From contig NC_014734.1 in assembly GCF_000183135.1 (NCBI RefSeq), positions 3,534,001 to 3,598,000 on the forward strand: DNA of 64,000 nucleotides, written 5' to 3'. The notes under the pieces are model-generated. The model was given only the letters and a program-made list of their open reading frames with translations. It did not search any database and was not told the DNA's origin. Below are positions 45,493 through 53,655 of this stretch, piece after piece (position 1 is the first letter of the stretch; every line of letters begins with the position of its first letter). The position numbers were made by a program, and so were the translations under genes. The stretch is from Paludibacter propionicigenes WB4 (lineage in GTDB: Bacteria > Bacteroidota > Bacteroidia > Bacteroidales > Paludibacteraceae).

Positions 45493-46761
45493 CTACTCCT
45501 GATAGCGAATAATTGTCTGATCTCTGTCTGGTCCTACCGATACAATTTTGATAGGCACTTCCAGTTCTTCTTCCAGAAAACTGATGTATGCATTAAACTC
45601 TTCGGGAAATTCATCCTCACTTTGCATTTTTGTCATGTCGGTTTTCCATCCCGGAAGCTCAACGTAAACAGGCTCAGCCCCATCGTTGAGGTCGTAAGGA
45701 AATTGTTCCACTTCTGTTCCATCTATTTTATAAGCTACACAGGCTTTGATGGTATCAAACCCGTCCATAACATCACTTTTCATCATGATAAGTTGTGTGA
45801 CGCCGTTGATCATTACCGCGTATTTTAAAGCTACCAGATCCACCCAGCCACAACGGCGTGGACGTCCGGTAACCGAACCGAATTCGTAACCTATCTTGCG
45901 CATGTTGTCGCCGGTTTCGTCGAACAGTTCGGTAGGGAACGGACCGCTACCCACACGAGTACAATATGCTTTGAAAATACCGAATACATCGCCTATGCTG
46001 CGCGGAGCAATACCCAGTCCGGTACAGGCACCAGCACAAATTGTGTTAGAAGATGTAACGAATGGATATGACCCGAAATCAATATCGAGCATGGTGCCCT
46101 GAGCGCCTTCGGCCAATACTTTCTTTCCGGTTTTCAACGCATCGTTTACAAAATGTTCGCTGTCAATCAGCTCAAAACGTTTGATACATTCGATTCCTTC
46201 AAACCAGGCTTTTTCCAGTGCAGGTAAATCGTATTCAAAATCGTATTGTTTCAGTATTTCTTTGTGGCGGGTTATAGCCGTGTTATATTTTTCTTCGAAG
46301 TTGTGAAGGATATCGCCTACACGTACACCGTTGCGGCTCACTTTGTCAGTATAGGTAGGGCCTATTCCTTTTCCGGTAGTTCCGATTTTGCCACTTCCTT
46401 TAGCCGATTCGTAAGCTGCATCCAGCAGGCGGTGAGTTGGCAAAATTAAATGTGCTTTCTTCGATATTTTTAAACGCTCTGCGAGTGGATGACCCGATTG
46501 TTCCAGTGCTTCTACTTCTGCTTTAAACAAAGCCGGATCGAGCACTACACCGTTGCCGATAACATTTACTTTGTCGCCCTGAAAAATTCCTGAAGGGATG
46601 GAGCGCAATACAAACTTTTTACCTTCAAACTCCAGTGTGTGACCGGCATTGGGGCCGCCCTGAAAACGTGTAATAAGATCGTAATTGGGAGTAAGAACGT
46701 CAACTACTTTTCCTTTACCTTCATCTCCCCATTGGAGACCTAATAAAACATCAACTTTCAT
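45493..46761 (-). CDS. purA: Adenylosuccinate synthetase
   Basis: GTP-dependent conversion of IMP and aspartate to adenylosuccinate, the first committed step to AMP; cytoplasmic homodimer. 422 residues, normal for the family. The GTP-binding/catalytic start WGDEGKGKVVD (11-21, catalytic Asp13) and GPNAGHT (catalytic His41) are intact, as are GTTGKGIGPTYTDK (IMP binding), GAQGTMLDIDFGSYPFVTSS and the SVTGRPRRCGW segment. It lies 47 bases after fur on the same strand, a pairing I know from other Bacteroidota, so cotranscription is likely. Confidence 0.97.
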   Translation of the reverse strand: MKVDVLLGLQWGDEGKGKVVDVLTPNYDLITRFQGGPNAGHTLEFEGKKFVLRSIPSGIFQGDKVNVIGNGVVLDPALFKAEVEALEQSGHPLAERLKISKKAHLILPTHRLLDAAYESAKGSGKIGTTGKGIGPTYTDKVSRNGVRVGDILHNFEEKYNTAITRHKEILKQYDFEYDLPALEKAWFEGIECIKRFELIDSEHFVNDALKTGKKVLAEGAQGTMLDIDFGSYPFVTSSNTICAGACTGLGIAPRSIGDVFGIFKAYCTRVGSGPFPTELFDETGDNMRKIGYEFGSVTGRPRRCGWVDLVALKYAVMINGVTQLIMMKSDVMDGFDTIKACVAYKIDGTEVEQFPYDLNDGAEPVYVELPGWKTDMTKMQSEDEFPEEFNAYISFLEEELEVPIKIVSVGPDRDQTIIRYQE

Positions 46762-46808
46762 TTATTTTAAATCTATATTATTTTGTAAACTTTCGATATC
46801 GTACATTA

Positions 46809-47264
46809 TTATAAGTTTCTGAGAGCTACTTTACACTTGTGACAAAGTCCGTAAATATAAAGCGAATAATGAGAAGTGTGGAAACGCGGAAACTTCCGTT
46901 TTTGAATAGACATTCGCAATTGCTCGTCCGAAAACTCTTTTACATTCCCGCAGTTGGTACAAATCAGGTGATGATGTGTACTGCTTCCAAAGGTCTTTTC
47001 GTATTGGGCAAACTGACCGCCCAACTGATGCTTAATAATCAACTTGCATTCCTGCAATAAATCAAGGGTATTGTAAACCGTAGCCCGGCTAACCCGATAT
47101 TCTGCCCTCATGGTATTAAACAAGGCATCAGCATTAAAATGACCTTCGCATGAATAAATTTGCTCCAGAATAGCATAACGTTCGGATGTTTTCCGGTGAT
47201 TATGCTTTTTAAGGTATTCTGTAAAAAGCTCTTTTATTGATTCGTATGAAACTTCTTCTTCCAT
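46809..47264 (-). CDS. fur: Fur family metal-responsive regulator
   Basis: 151 residues. The N-terminal winged helix includes the recognition region YRVSRATVYNTLDLL (56-70). The C-terminal domain has the HHH metal cluster (97-99) and two Cys pairs, C102-x2-C105 and C141-x2-C144, forming the structural zinc site. This makes it a Fur/PerR/Zur-type regulator; which metal or peroxide it senses cannot be told. It is followed by purA at 47 bases. Confidence 0.92.
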   Translation of the reverse strand: MEEEVSYESIKELFTEYLKKHNHRKTSERYAILEQIYSCEGHFNADALFNTMRAEYRVSRATVYNTLDLLQECKLIIKHQLGGQFAQYEKTFGSSTHHHLICTNCGNVKEFSDEQLRMSIQKRKFPRFHTSHYSLYIYGLCHKCKVALRNL

Positions 47265-47283
47265 TTAATAAAAATGTGACCAA

Positions 47284-47291
47284 CAAAAGTA
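47284..47291 (-). promoter_or_regulatory. -7 element upstream of fur
   Basis: TACTTTTG on the minus strand (TAnnTTTG pattern), 20 bases before the fur start. No -33 match at the usual distance, so this is a moderate call. Confidence 0.45.
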
Positions 47292-47313
47292 CAACTTTTA
47301 GCTTGTTTCTTTG

Positions 47314-48000
47314 CTATAAAATGTTTAAAAATAATATTTCTTGTTTCACTTCTTTATGGATGTAGCGTTGGGCTGTTGACGAACTGTTAGAAAAAGAGTC
47401 AATTTCTTTCAGAATGTAAGTTGCTGTATGTTTGTCTTTTCGGGCACATCGGCTCAGGCACAGCGCAATTGCTTTATAGAGATGCAGCTCGTTGGTGTCC
47501 GATAGGGTTGAGGCCTGTTGAGTTATTGTGCCTATTTCATTTTCATTAAATCTGTTGGCTATGCGGGCAGCCAAAATAAATCCACTGATTTGTACCCAGG
47601 GTCTATCAGACTCAATCCACTTTAGCGACAACGAAGCGGCAAAGCTTAGTTTGCTGAATAGGTTCATGCAGGTTTGCTCTACTATTTCAATTTGGCTGAA
47701 TGTTTCAACCCATTGTTGTGCCAATTCTTCGGTAAATTTCTCTACCGGTTCCAGCAGCGTTGCCATAATCATTGTTTCCCTGATTTGAAGATTCCACAGG
47801 CGTTGTGCCAAATCATGATTTTGGGTGTAGAGTTTGGCTATTTCTTTAATGCGGGGAATGTCTACACCGTAGTTTTTTTTGTAGGAAATTCCGTTTTGAG
47901 TCATTTTGTCTGCCACAATTCCATTCATCGACAGGCGAATTTTAGCTCTTATTTCCTTAATTTGTTGGTCTAATTCGGGGTTGGCAATGTAATATTTCAT
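47314..48000 (-). CDS. AlkD-like DNA alkylation repair (HEAT-repeat) protein
   Basis: 228 residues, all helical. The segment GISYKKNYGVDIPRIKEIAKLY near 37-58 matches the start of the DNA alkylation repair family (AlkC/AlkD superfamily), and repeated helix pairs (LAQRLWNLQIRETMIMATLL, WVQISGFILAARIANR, LYKAIALCLSRCARKD) fit its HEAT-like solenoid. The proteins act as alkylpurine glycosylases or damage binders; catalytic residues cannot be confirmed by eye, so a non-glycosylase relative is possible. It lies 49 bases before fur on the same strand, though fur has its own likely -7 element in the gap. Confidence 0.72.
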   Translation of the reverse strand: MKYYIANPELDQQIKEIRAKIRLSMNGIVADKMTQNGISYKKNYGVDIPRIKEIAKLYTQNHDLAQRLWNLQIRETMIMATLLEPVEKFTEELAQQWVETFSQIEIVEQTCMNLFSKLSFAASLSLKWIESDRPWVQISGFILAARIANRFNENEIGTITQQASTLSDTNELHLYKAIALCLSRCARKDKHTATYILKEIDSFSNSSSTAQRYIHKEVKQEILFLNIL

Positions 48001-48069
48001 TTTGTTTTAGTTTTTAAATGTTGGCAATTAGCCTATTGCAAAAAATCCGCGTTTTTTTCGGGTAAATAG

Positions 48070-48100
48070 TTGCAAATAATCATTAGCTGTATTATCTTTG
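48070..48100 (+). promoter_or_regulatory. Promoter of tRNA-His
   Basis: TTG at 48070-48072, 20 bases, then TATCTTTG at 48093-48100: a full match to the phylum pattern, ending 14 bases before the tRNA. Confidence 0.75.
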
Positions 48101-48114
48101 CACCCGTTAAACAT

Positions 48115-48189
48115 GGTGGTTGTAGCTCAGTTGGTTAGAGCGTCTGATTGTGGTTCAGAAGGTCGCGGGTTCGAGACCCGTCTCCCACC
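48115..48189 (+). tRNA. tRNA-His (GTG)
   Basis: Anticodon stem TCTGA/TCAGA with loop TTGTGGT (anticodon GTG). The D-arm (GCTC...GAGC) and T-loop (TTCGAGA) are normal. An extra 5' G (48115) can pair with the discriminator C, the tRNA-His identity feature. CCA is not encoded. In the acceptor stem GTGGTTG faces CTCCCAC, giving two non-pairs (U-C and U-U). Confidence 0.93.
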
Positions 48190-48206
48190 CACCGGTAAAT
48201 TTTTAG

Positions 48207-48238
48207 AAAAAGGAAGAGCATTTTAGTTCTTCCTTTTT
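48207..48238. terminator. Bidirectional terminator between tRNA-His and the GH9 gene
   Basis: AAAAAGGAAGA (48207-48217) pairs with TCTTCCTTTTT (48228-48238) around a 10-base loop, with A/T runs on both sides that serve both directions. The stop codon of the leftward GH9 gene lies inside the loop. Confidence 0.8.
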
Positions 48239-50880
48239 TGTTTTTTATCAACTGTAACGGCACTGTTGCTGAACATATTGGTGGCAGTGAATAAATCCAC
48301 AAATTCATACCCGCTTTTCGCAATGGTTGAAAGAAGCATGTGTAACTTTGTATAGAATTTATCTTTCCTTTTGTTGTCGGCTCCCATGTGGAAAACCAGA
48401 ATATTCCCGTTTAGTCCTTGCGACGACTCCAGCTCCATGATATTATTGTAGATTTCTGTGCTCGAAAGGTAATTATCGCGCATATCAGGCGTACTGACAT
48501 CGTAGTTCGACATTGTTTTTGGGGTCGGACTGATAAGCTGTAACCCGAATTCATTACACCACTGGCTGATGGTATTGTTGTACCATTCACTAGGAGGCAG
48601 GAAGAACGGAGCTTTGCTTTTGGTTATGCCGAATTTTTCCATTTCCAGGTAATTATTCTTTAAATCGTTCAGAAATTCATTTTTGGTAACAAATAACGAA
48701 TCTCTTTTCAGGAAGGAACAGTAAAGTAGGTTCTTGTCGGAATTTGCTCCCAGATAATATCCTTCTTTCTGAATTTCTTCAATGTATTGCTTGTTGTTTT
48801 TATTTCGATAAAAATCGCCGGTAAAGAAGAACGAAGCTTTTATTTTCAAACTTTTTAGGGTGTTTAATATCGTTCTTGCTCCATCGGAAAACTCGCTTCC
48901 GGCAAAAACAAGTGATATTTGCTTTTTGCTCATATCCGTATTGGTTATTGCCCCGAATTTATATTTGTTGGTTTCAGCAACAATGTCCGGACTTGCTTCC
49001 ATCTGTTTACTGGAAAGTAGGTAGGCTAAGGCCGCAGTTCCGTCTATGGTAGGCTCATTGGTGGCATAGTCGGCATTATCATCGTGGTACACCGCCCAAT
49101 CCGACTGCACCTGATCATACATGTCATCTTTAGAGAGCTTATCTCCTATAAGTGTCTTAAATGTACTTGCGTTCACCGGACCATTGACCAACGCACCCGA
49201 AAGCGGTACATGGCTGTTATGCGCCAGAGTGGAATGTGGATCGGATGGATACACGCCCAGTTGCGGCAGACCTATAACCATGCTGGTTCCCCACGGATTG
49301 CATCCGAATAGCCAATCTATTAGTGACGTTTCCAGACTCAGGTAAGTTGAATCGTTAGTCAGTGCCCGGTACAAACGACACTGGCTGGCAATGGCCGTAA
49401 CCATATTGTTTGACCCCAACACCATTGGTACGGCTATGTTGAACGGGTTGTCGGCAGCTGCATTGTTTACGCGCTGTATGCCGCTGAGGAGGTTCTGCAA
49501 AAACTCTTTCCGGTAGCCCGGATTTTCTACATTGGCTATCACGTAATGCCCCAGATTCAGGTACGGATACCATTGATGATAGGTGGTGGTGTCGGTGCAC
49601 ATCCAGGGTGATATTGGCTCAATCCTGCCGAATTCGGCTGCTTCTCTGAGGTAACTCCCATCGTACGTTAGTCGGTAAAGTTGCGCTGCAGCCAGCTCCA
49701 TATCATCTTTCCAGTTTTCTTCTTCGAAATAGTAAGGCGATCTGCCCGGCACGGACTGACACACCCCGGGATTTTCTTTGCCATACTGATAAGCTTCCAC
49801 AGCTTTCGCTTTCAGGCTGTCGGCAAAAGTGGGATAGTATACGCTCAAAAGCTCAGCTCCCAGACTGAAAGCTGAGGAGTATTTTCCGGCAATGGATGCA
49901 ATGCCCGTAGAATTGTTTTTATATCCGAATAATCCCTGCGGTCTACCTGTCGCAGTATACACCGGACGGCTTATGGCTTCATCAGACTCAGCATCGGCCG
50001 TCTCAACTTTCGAAGTCCCGAATTTTTCGTGCTTAAAGTCATTGGCTATTTGATGATACAAAACATCTTTGGTGGGATACATCTTCATTAGCCAGTCCAG
50101 TCCCCATTTTGCTTCATCAAGAATATCGGGGATGTCATTCGGTTTATTGTAACCGTATGCATCATATTTATCAGAAAAAGCCGTAGGATTGAGCTGATAA
50201 GCAAACAGCAATTGTAATACAGCTGTAGATGAAGTTGCTCCGTACTGAAGAAAATCTGTTGATTCCAACCATCCACCTCTGACATCCAGCGATTTGGGTT
50301 TGACGGGTTCTGGGGTTGTAACCGGCAGATGGATATTCCGGTATCTGCTGTTTTTAGCTTTGAGAGATTTTAAAAAGTCCTGATCGTAAGAAGTCTCTGA
50401 TGTTTCTTTTTTTGCAGGAATAATATCTTCAGCATCGTAGGTGTTGTACTGATGAACCTCGGAGTACAAGTCGGGATTGTAACCATTTCGTTGCAACCGG
50501 AGAAAGTTTAATATAAAATCGGCTGTTCCCTGATAAATGTTGTTATTTATGTAAATAGTCGGAGAATATGCCGTGCCTGCCTTGATGTAGAAAGCACCTT
50601 GCTGTTTGAAAGAAGAGAAATTAAGAACATAAGTGCTTTTGAAATTTTCGAATTCTTCTTTGGAAACAACGGTATTAAATGTTGCCAATTCCTGATTGGT
50701 CAGCGCATCGTAGATTGAAAATTGTTTGATGTCTTGGGCTGATTCGCTAATGAATACAGCCTTTTTTAGAGCATGGGGCAGATAGCCCATCTGATTGATT
50801 CTAATCCAGGCATCGATGCCATAAGTACACATACTTATGCAGAAAAATGACAAGAATACCAAAACTATCCTTTTTCCCAT
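48223..50880 (-). CDS. Secreted GH9-type glycoside hydrolase fused to a degenerate NodB-like domain
   Basis: 885 residues. Signal peptide (MGKRIVLVFLSFFCISMCTYG), an N-terminal Ig-like CelD_N domain (AWIRINQMGYLPHALKKAVF), then a GH9 (alpha/alpha)6 domain of about 135-650. The usual DAGD catalytic-base motif reads GGWLESTDF (202-210), so the first Asp is Glu206 while Asp209 is kept; the Glu near the end (YATNEPTIDGTAALAYLLS) fits the catalytic acid. Residues about 655-880 resemble a polysaccharide deacetylase (NodB) fold (KASFFFTGDFY, FFLPPSEWYNN, ILVFHMGAD), but the metal-binding DD and HxxxH motifs are missing. An active glucanase is plausible; the deacetylase part is probably inactive or binding only. 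Own promoter at 50901-50931. Confidence 0.85.
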   Translation of the reverse strand: MGKRIVLVFLSFFCISMCTYGIDAWIRINQMGYLPHALKKAVFISESAQDIKQFSIYDALTNQELATFNTVVSKEEFENFKSTYVLNFSSFKQQGAFYIKAGTAYSPTIYINNNIYQGTADFILNFLRLQRNGYNPDLYSEVHQYNTYDAEDIIPAKKETSETSYDQDFLKSLKAKNSRYRNIHLPVTTPEPVKPKSLDVRGGWLESTDFLQYGATSSTAVLQLLFAYQLNPTAFSDKYDAYGYNKPNDIPDILDEAKWGLDWLMKMYPTKDVLYHQIANDFKHEKFGTSKVETADAESDEAISRPVYTATGRPQGLFGYKNNSTGIASIAGKYSSAFSLGAELLSVYYPTFADSLKAKAVEAYQYGKENPGVCQSVPGRSPYYFEEENWKDDMELAAAQLYRLTYDGSYLREAAEFGRIEPISPWMCTDTTTYHQWYPYLNLGHYVIANVENPGYRKEFLQNLLSGIQRVNNAAADNPFNIAVPMVLGSNNMVTAIASQCRLYRALTNDSTYLSLETSLIDWLFGCNPWGTSMVIGLPQLGVYPSDPHSTLAHNSHVPLSGALVNGPVNASTFKTLIGDKLSKDDMYDQVQSDWAVYHDDNADYATNEPTIDGTAALAYLLSSKQMEASPDIVAETNKYKFGAITNTDMSKKQISLVFAGSEFSDGARTILNTLKSLKIKASFFFTGDFYRNKNNKQYIEEIQKEGYYLGANSDKNLLYCSFLKRDSLFVTKNEFLNDLKNNYLEMEKFGITKSKAPFFLPPSEWYNNTISQWCNEFGLQLISPTPKTMSNYDVSTPDMRDNYLSSTEIYNNIMELESSQGLNGNILVFHMGADNKRKDKFYTKLHMLLSTIAKSGYEFVDLFTATNMFSNSAVTVDKKQKRKN

Positions 50881-50900
50881 GAATCGAATCCTTTTTTTTG

Positions 50901-50931
50901 CAAATGTAGCTGAAATTATCGAAATAACAAA
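50901..50931 (-). promoter_or_regulatory. Promoter of the GH9 gene
   Basis: On the minus strand TTTG (50931-50928), 19 bases, then TACATTTG (50908-50901): an exact fit to TTTG-N19-TAnnTTTG. The -7 box ends 20 bases before the start codon, implying a very short leader. Confidence 0.78.
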
Positions 50932-50956
50932 TGGAAAATTATTGAGAAAAAAATAT

Positions 50957-50964
50957 TACTTTTG
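50957..50964 (+). promoter_or_regulatory. -7 element upstream of lysC
   Basis: TACTTTTG on the + strand fits TAnnTTTG. No TTG occurs at 19-21 bases upstream, so only the -7 is supported. It lies back to back with the GH9 promoter. Confidence 0.45.
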
Positions 50965-51006
50965 TGGCTAATTTTATTTTGTACAATTACTATTAACACG
51001 AAAGAA

Positions 51007-52320
51007 ATGAAAGTATTAAAATTCGGTGGAACGTCCGTAGGTTCTGCCGCTCGTATGAGAGATGTTGCCAAGCTGATATGCGATGGGGATCAAAAAATAG
51101 TAGTGTTGTCGGCTATGTCCGGAACAACAAACAGCCTGGTGGAAATCTCGGATTATTTTTATAAAAACAATACTTCAGGTGCATTAGAGCGTATCAATGC
51201 ATTGGAACAAAAATACTTTGATGTAGTTGAGGAATTGTTTTCAACTGCTGAGGCTAAAAAAGAAGCCGTGTCTGTTGTAAAATCGCTTTTCGAATATCTT
51301 CGCTCATTCTCGAAATCTGTTTTTACATTGTTCGAGGAAAAAGCGATTCTGGCTCAGGGCGAATTACTTTCTACTACCATATTCCAACTTTATTTGAATG
51401 AAACAGGAGAGAAGAGCGCATTGCTTCCGGCTTTGGAGTACATGCGTATCGATAAAAATTCTGAGCCTGACACCAACTACATAGCAGAACATTTGGCAAT
51501 TCAGTTGGCTGAGCAACCAGGAAATACCATTTACATCACTCAGGGCTTTATCTGTCGTAATTTCTATGGCGAGATTGATAATTTGCAACGTGGTGGTAGC
51601 GACTATACCGCTTCGCTGATTGGTGCTGCGGTAAAAGCCGATGAAATTCAGATTTGGACGGATATTGACGGTATGCACAATAACGACCCCAGATTTGTGG
51701 AAGGTACTAAACCGGTTCCGGTACTACACTTCGAAGAAGCTGCGGAGTTGGCTTACTTTGGAGCTAAAATTCTTCACCCAACCTGTATTCTTCCTGCTAA
51801 GCTGAATAATATCCCGGTTCGTTTGTTAAATACTATGGAGCCTAAAGCTCCGGGAACATTGATTTCTACTCAAAGTAAAAAAGGTAAAATTGAGGCAGTT
51901 GCAGCAAAAGATGGCATTACCGCTATCAAAATAAAATCCGGACGCATGTTGTTGGCTCATGGTTTTTTACGCAAAGTGTTTGAAATCTTTGAATCTTATC
52001 AGACTTCTATCGATATGATTACGACTTCGGAAGTAGGTGTTTCAGTATCTATTGATAATGCAAAGCGTCTGGATGAAATCGTAAACGATTTGAAGAAATT
52101 CGGAACGGTAACGGTTGATAAAGATATGGTTATCATTTGCGTAGTGGGTGATATGCCTTATGAAAACGTTGGTTTTCAGGCTAAAGTGGTGAGTGCAATG
52201 AGCGAAATACCTGTTCGTATGATTTCTTACGGTGGTAGTAATTATAATATCTCATTCCTGATCAAAGGTGAAGATAAAAAACGTGCTTTGAACGCTTTAA
52301 GCGCGGCATTGTTTAATTGA
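51007..52320 (+). CDS. lysC: Aspartate kinase
   Basis: Phosphorylates aspartate, the entry step to lysine/diaminopimelate, threonine and methionine. I use ATG 51007, where the protein begins MKVLKFGGTSVGSA, the family start; the longer reading from 50962 adds 15 hydrophobic residues of untranslated leader. 437 residues: kinase domain with KFGGTSVG (5-12), RGGSDYTASLIGAAV and WTDIDGMHNNDPR, then two ACT domains from about 300 that would mediate amino-acid feedback. No homoserine dehydrogenase is fused. It is followed by lysA after 96 bases, so it most likely serves lysine and cell-wall diaminopimelate synthesis. Confidence 0.95.
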   Translation: MKVLKFGGTSVGSAARMRDVAKLICDGDQKIVVLSAMSGTTNSLVEISDYFYKNNTSGALERINALEQKYFDVVEELFSTAEAKKEAVSVVKSLFEYLRSFSKSVFTLFEEKAILAQGELLSTTIFQLYLNETGEKSALLPALEYMRIDKNSEPDTNYIAEHLAIQLAEQPGNTIYITQGFICRNFYGEIDNLQRGGSDYTASLIGAAVKADEIQIWTDIDGMHNNDPRFVEGTKPVPVLHFEEAAELAYFGAKILHPTCILPAKLNNIPVRLLNTMEPKAPGTLISTQSKKGKIEAVAAKDGITAIKIKSGRMLLAHGFLRKVFEIFESYQTSIDMITTSEVGVSVSIDNAKRLDEIVNDLKKFGTVTVDKDMVIICVVGDMPYENVGFQAKVVSAMSEIPVRMISYGGSNYNISFLIKGEDKKRALNALSAALFN

Positions 52321-52416
52321 TGATAAATTGTTTTCAACTATTGAATTCAAGTCTTGTTTCAGGTCTGTTCTCAACAACATACCTGTAACTTGTAACTAAA
52401 TACTCGTAACTTTTTT

Positions 52417-53580
52417 ATGATAAAAGCTAAATATCCGATAGAGAAATTCAGCAAAATAGAAACTCCATTTTATTATTATGATCTGGAAGTACTTCGTAAA
52501 ACGCTGGAAGAAATAAATATCCAAAGTAAGAAAAGTGATTTTCATGTGCATTACGCCATGAAAGCCAATGTAAATCCAAGCGTTTTAGCAGCGATAAAAG
52601 ATGCCGGACTTGGTGCCGATTGCGTGAGTGGTGGCGAAGTGCAGGCGGCTATTGATGCCGGAATTTCACCTTCAAAGGTGGTGTTTGCAGGTGTAGGAAA
52701 AGCCGACTGGGAAATTAATCTGGGGCTGGATAATGATATTTTTTGCTTCAACGTGGAATCTATTCCGGAGTTGGAAGTAATCAATGAACTGGCAGCTGCT
52801 AAAAATAAAGTGGCCAAAGTGGCATTGCGTATTAACCCGAATGTAAGTGCTCATACACACCATTATATCACTACCGGACTGAGCGAAAATAAGTTTGGAA
52901 TTAATATGTCGGAATTGGATCAGGTGGTTGATTTGTTCCCTACGCTGTCCAACGTAAAACTTATTGGAATCCATTTCCATATTGGTTCGCAAATTACCGA
53001 TTTGACTTCGTTTCAGGGATTATGTGTTCGTGTAAACGAACTGCAGGAATATTTCCAGTCACGCAATGTGGTTCTTGAGCATATCAATGTTGGCGGAGGT
53101 CTTGGTATTAATTACGAACATCCGAACCATTTCCCTATTCCGGACTTTGATGCTTACTTCAAAGTATTCCGTGATCATTTGCAATTACTCCCAAATCAAA
53201 CTCTGCATTTTGAATTAGGACGTGCTGTTGTAGCGCAATGCGGAAGTCTGATTTCGAAAGTGCTGTACGTTAAACAGGGTAGTTCCAAGAAATTTGCGAT
53301 ACTCGATGCCGGATTTACCGATTTAATCAGACCGGCTTTGTATCAGGCTTATCATCATATTGAAAATTTGAGCTCCGATCTTGCTGTAGAGCCGTACGAT
53401 GTGGTTGGACCTATTTGTGAGTCGTCGGATACATTTGCTAAAGGCTTTGAACTGAATCAAACTAAGCGCGGTGATTTAATCGCTTTGCGTTCGGCAGGAG
53501 CTTATGGCGAGATTATGGCTTCGCAATATAATCTGCGTAAACTACCGAAAGCTTATACGTCTGACGAACTGCTTGCCTGA
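52417..53580 (+). CDS. lysA: Diaminopimelate decarboxylase
   Basis: PLP-dependent last step of lysine synthesis. 387 residues. The PLP lysine is Lys49 in HYAMKAN; other family signatures are HFHIGSQI, NVGGGLGINYEH, ELGRAVVAQCG and GPICESSDTFA (active-site Cys), with SAGAYGEIMASQYN near the C-terminus. Same strand as lysC, 96 bases downstream, with GTAACTTGTAACT-type repeats in the gap just before its start. Confidence 0.96.
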   Translation: MIKAKYPIEKFSKIETPFYYYDLEVLRKTLEEINIQSKKSDFHVHYAMKANVNPSVLAAIKDAGLGADCVSGGEVQAAIDAGISPSKVVFAGVGKADWEINLGLDNDIFCFNVESIPELEVINELAAAKNKVAKVALRINPNVSAHTHHYITTGLSENKFGINMSELDQVVDLFPTLSNVKLIGIHFHIGSQITDLTSFQGLCVRVNELQEYFQSRNVVLEHINVGGGLGINYEHPNHFPIPDFDAYFKVFRDHLQLLPNQTLHFELGRAVVAQCGSLISKVLYVKQGSSKKFAILDAGFTDLIRPALYQAYHHIENLSSDLAVEPYDVVGPICESSDTFAKGFELNQTKRGDLIALRSAGAYGEIMASQYNLRKLPKAYTSDELLA

Positions 53581-53655
53581 TTTTTTGACTTATTGAATAA
53601 TAAAACTTCCTTCGACCGAATATAACCGGTAATTGCTTACTGATAACTGAAAATA

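Noticed and set aside
50932-51006. A lysine riboswitch before lysC
   Set aside because: The leader is too short and shows no multi-helix structure; only a -7 element is visible.
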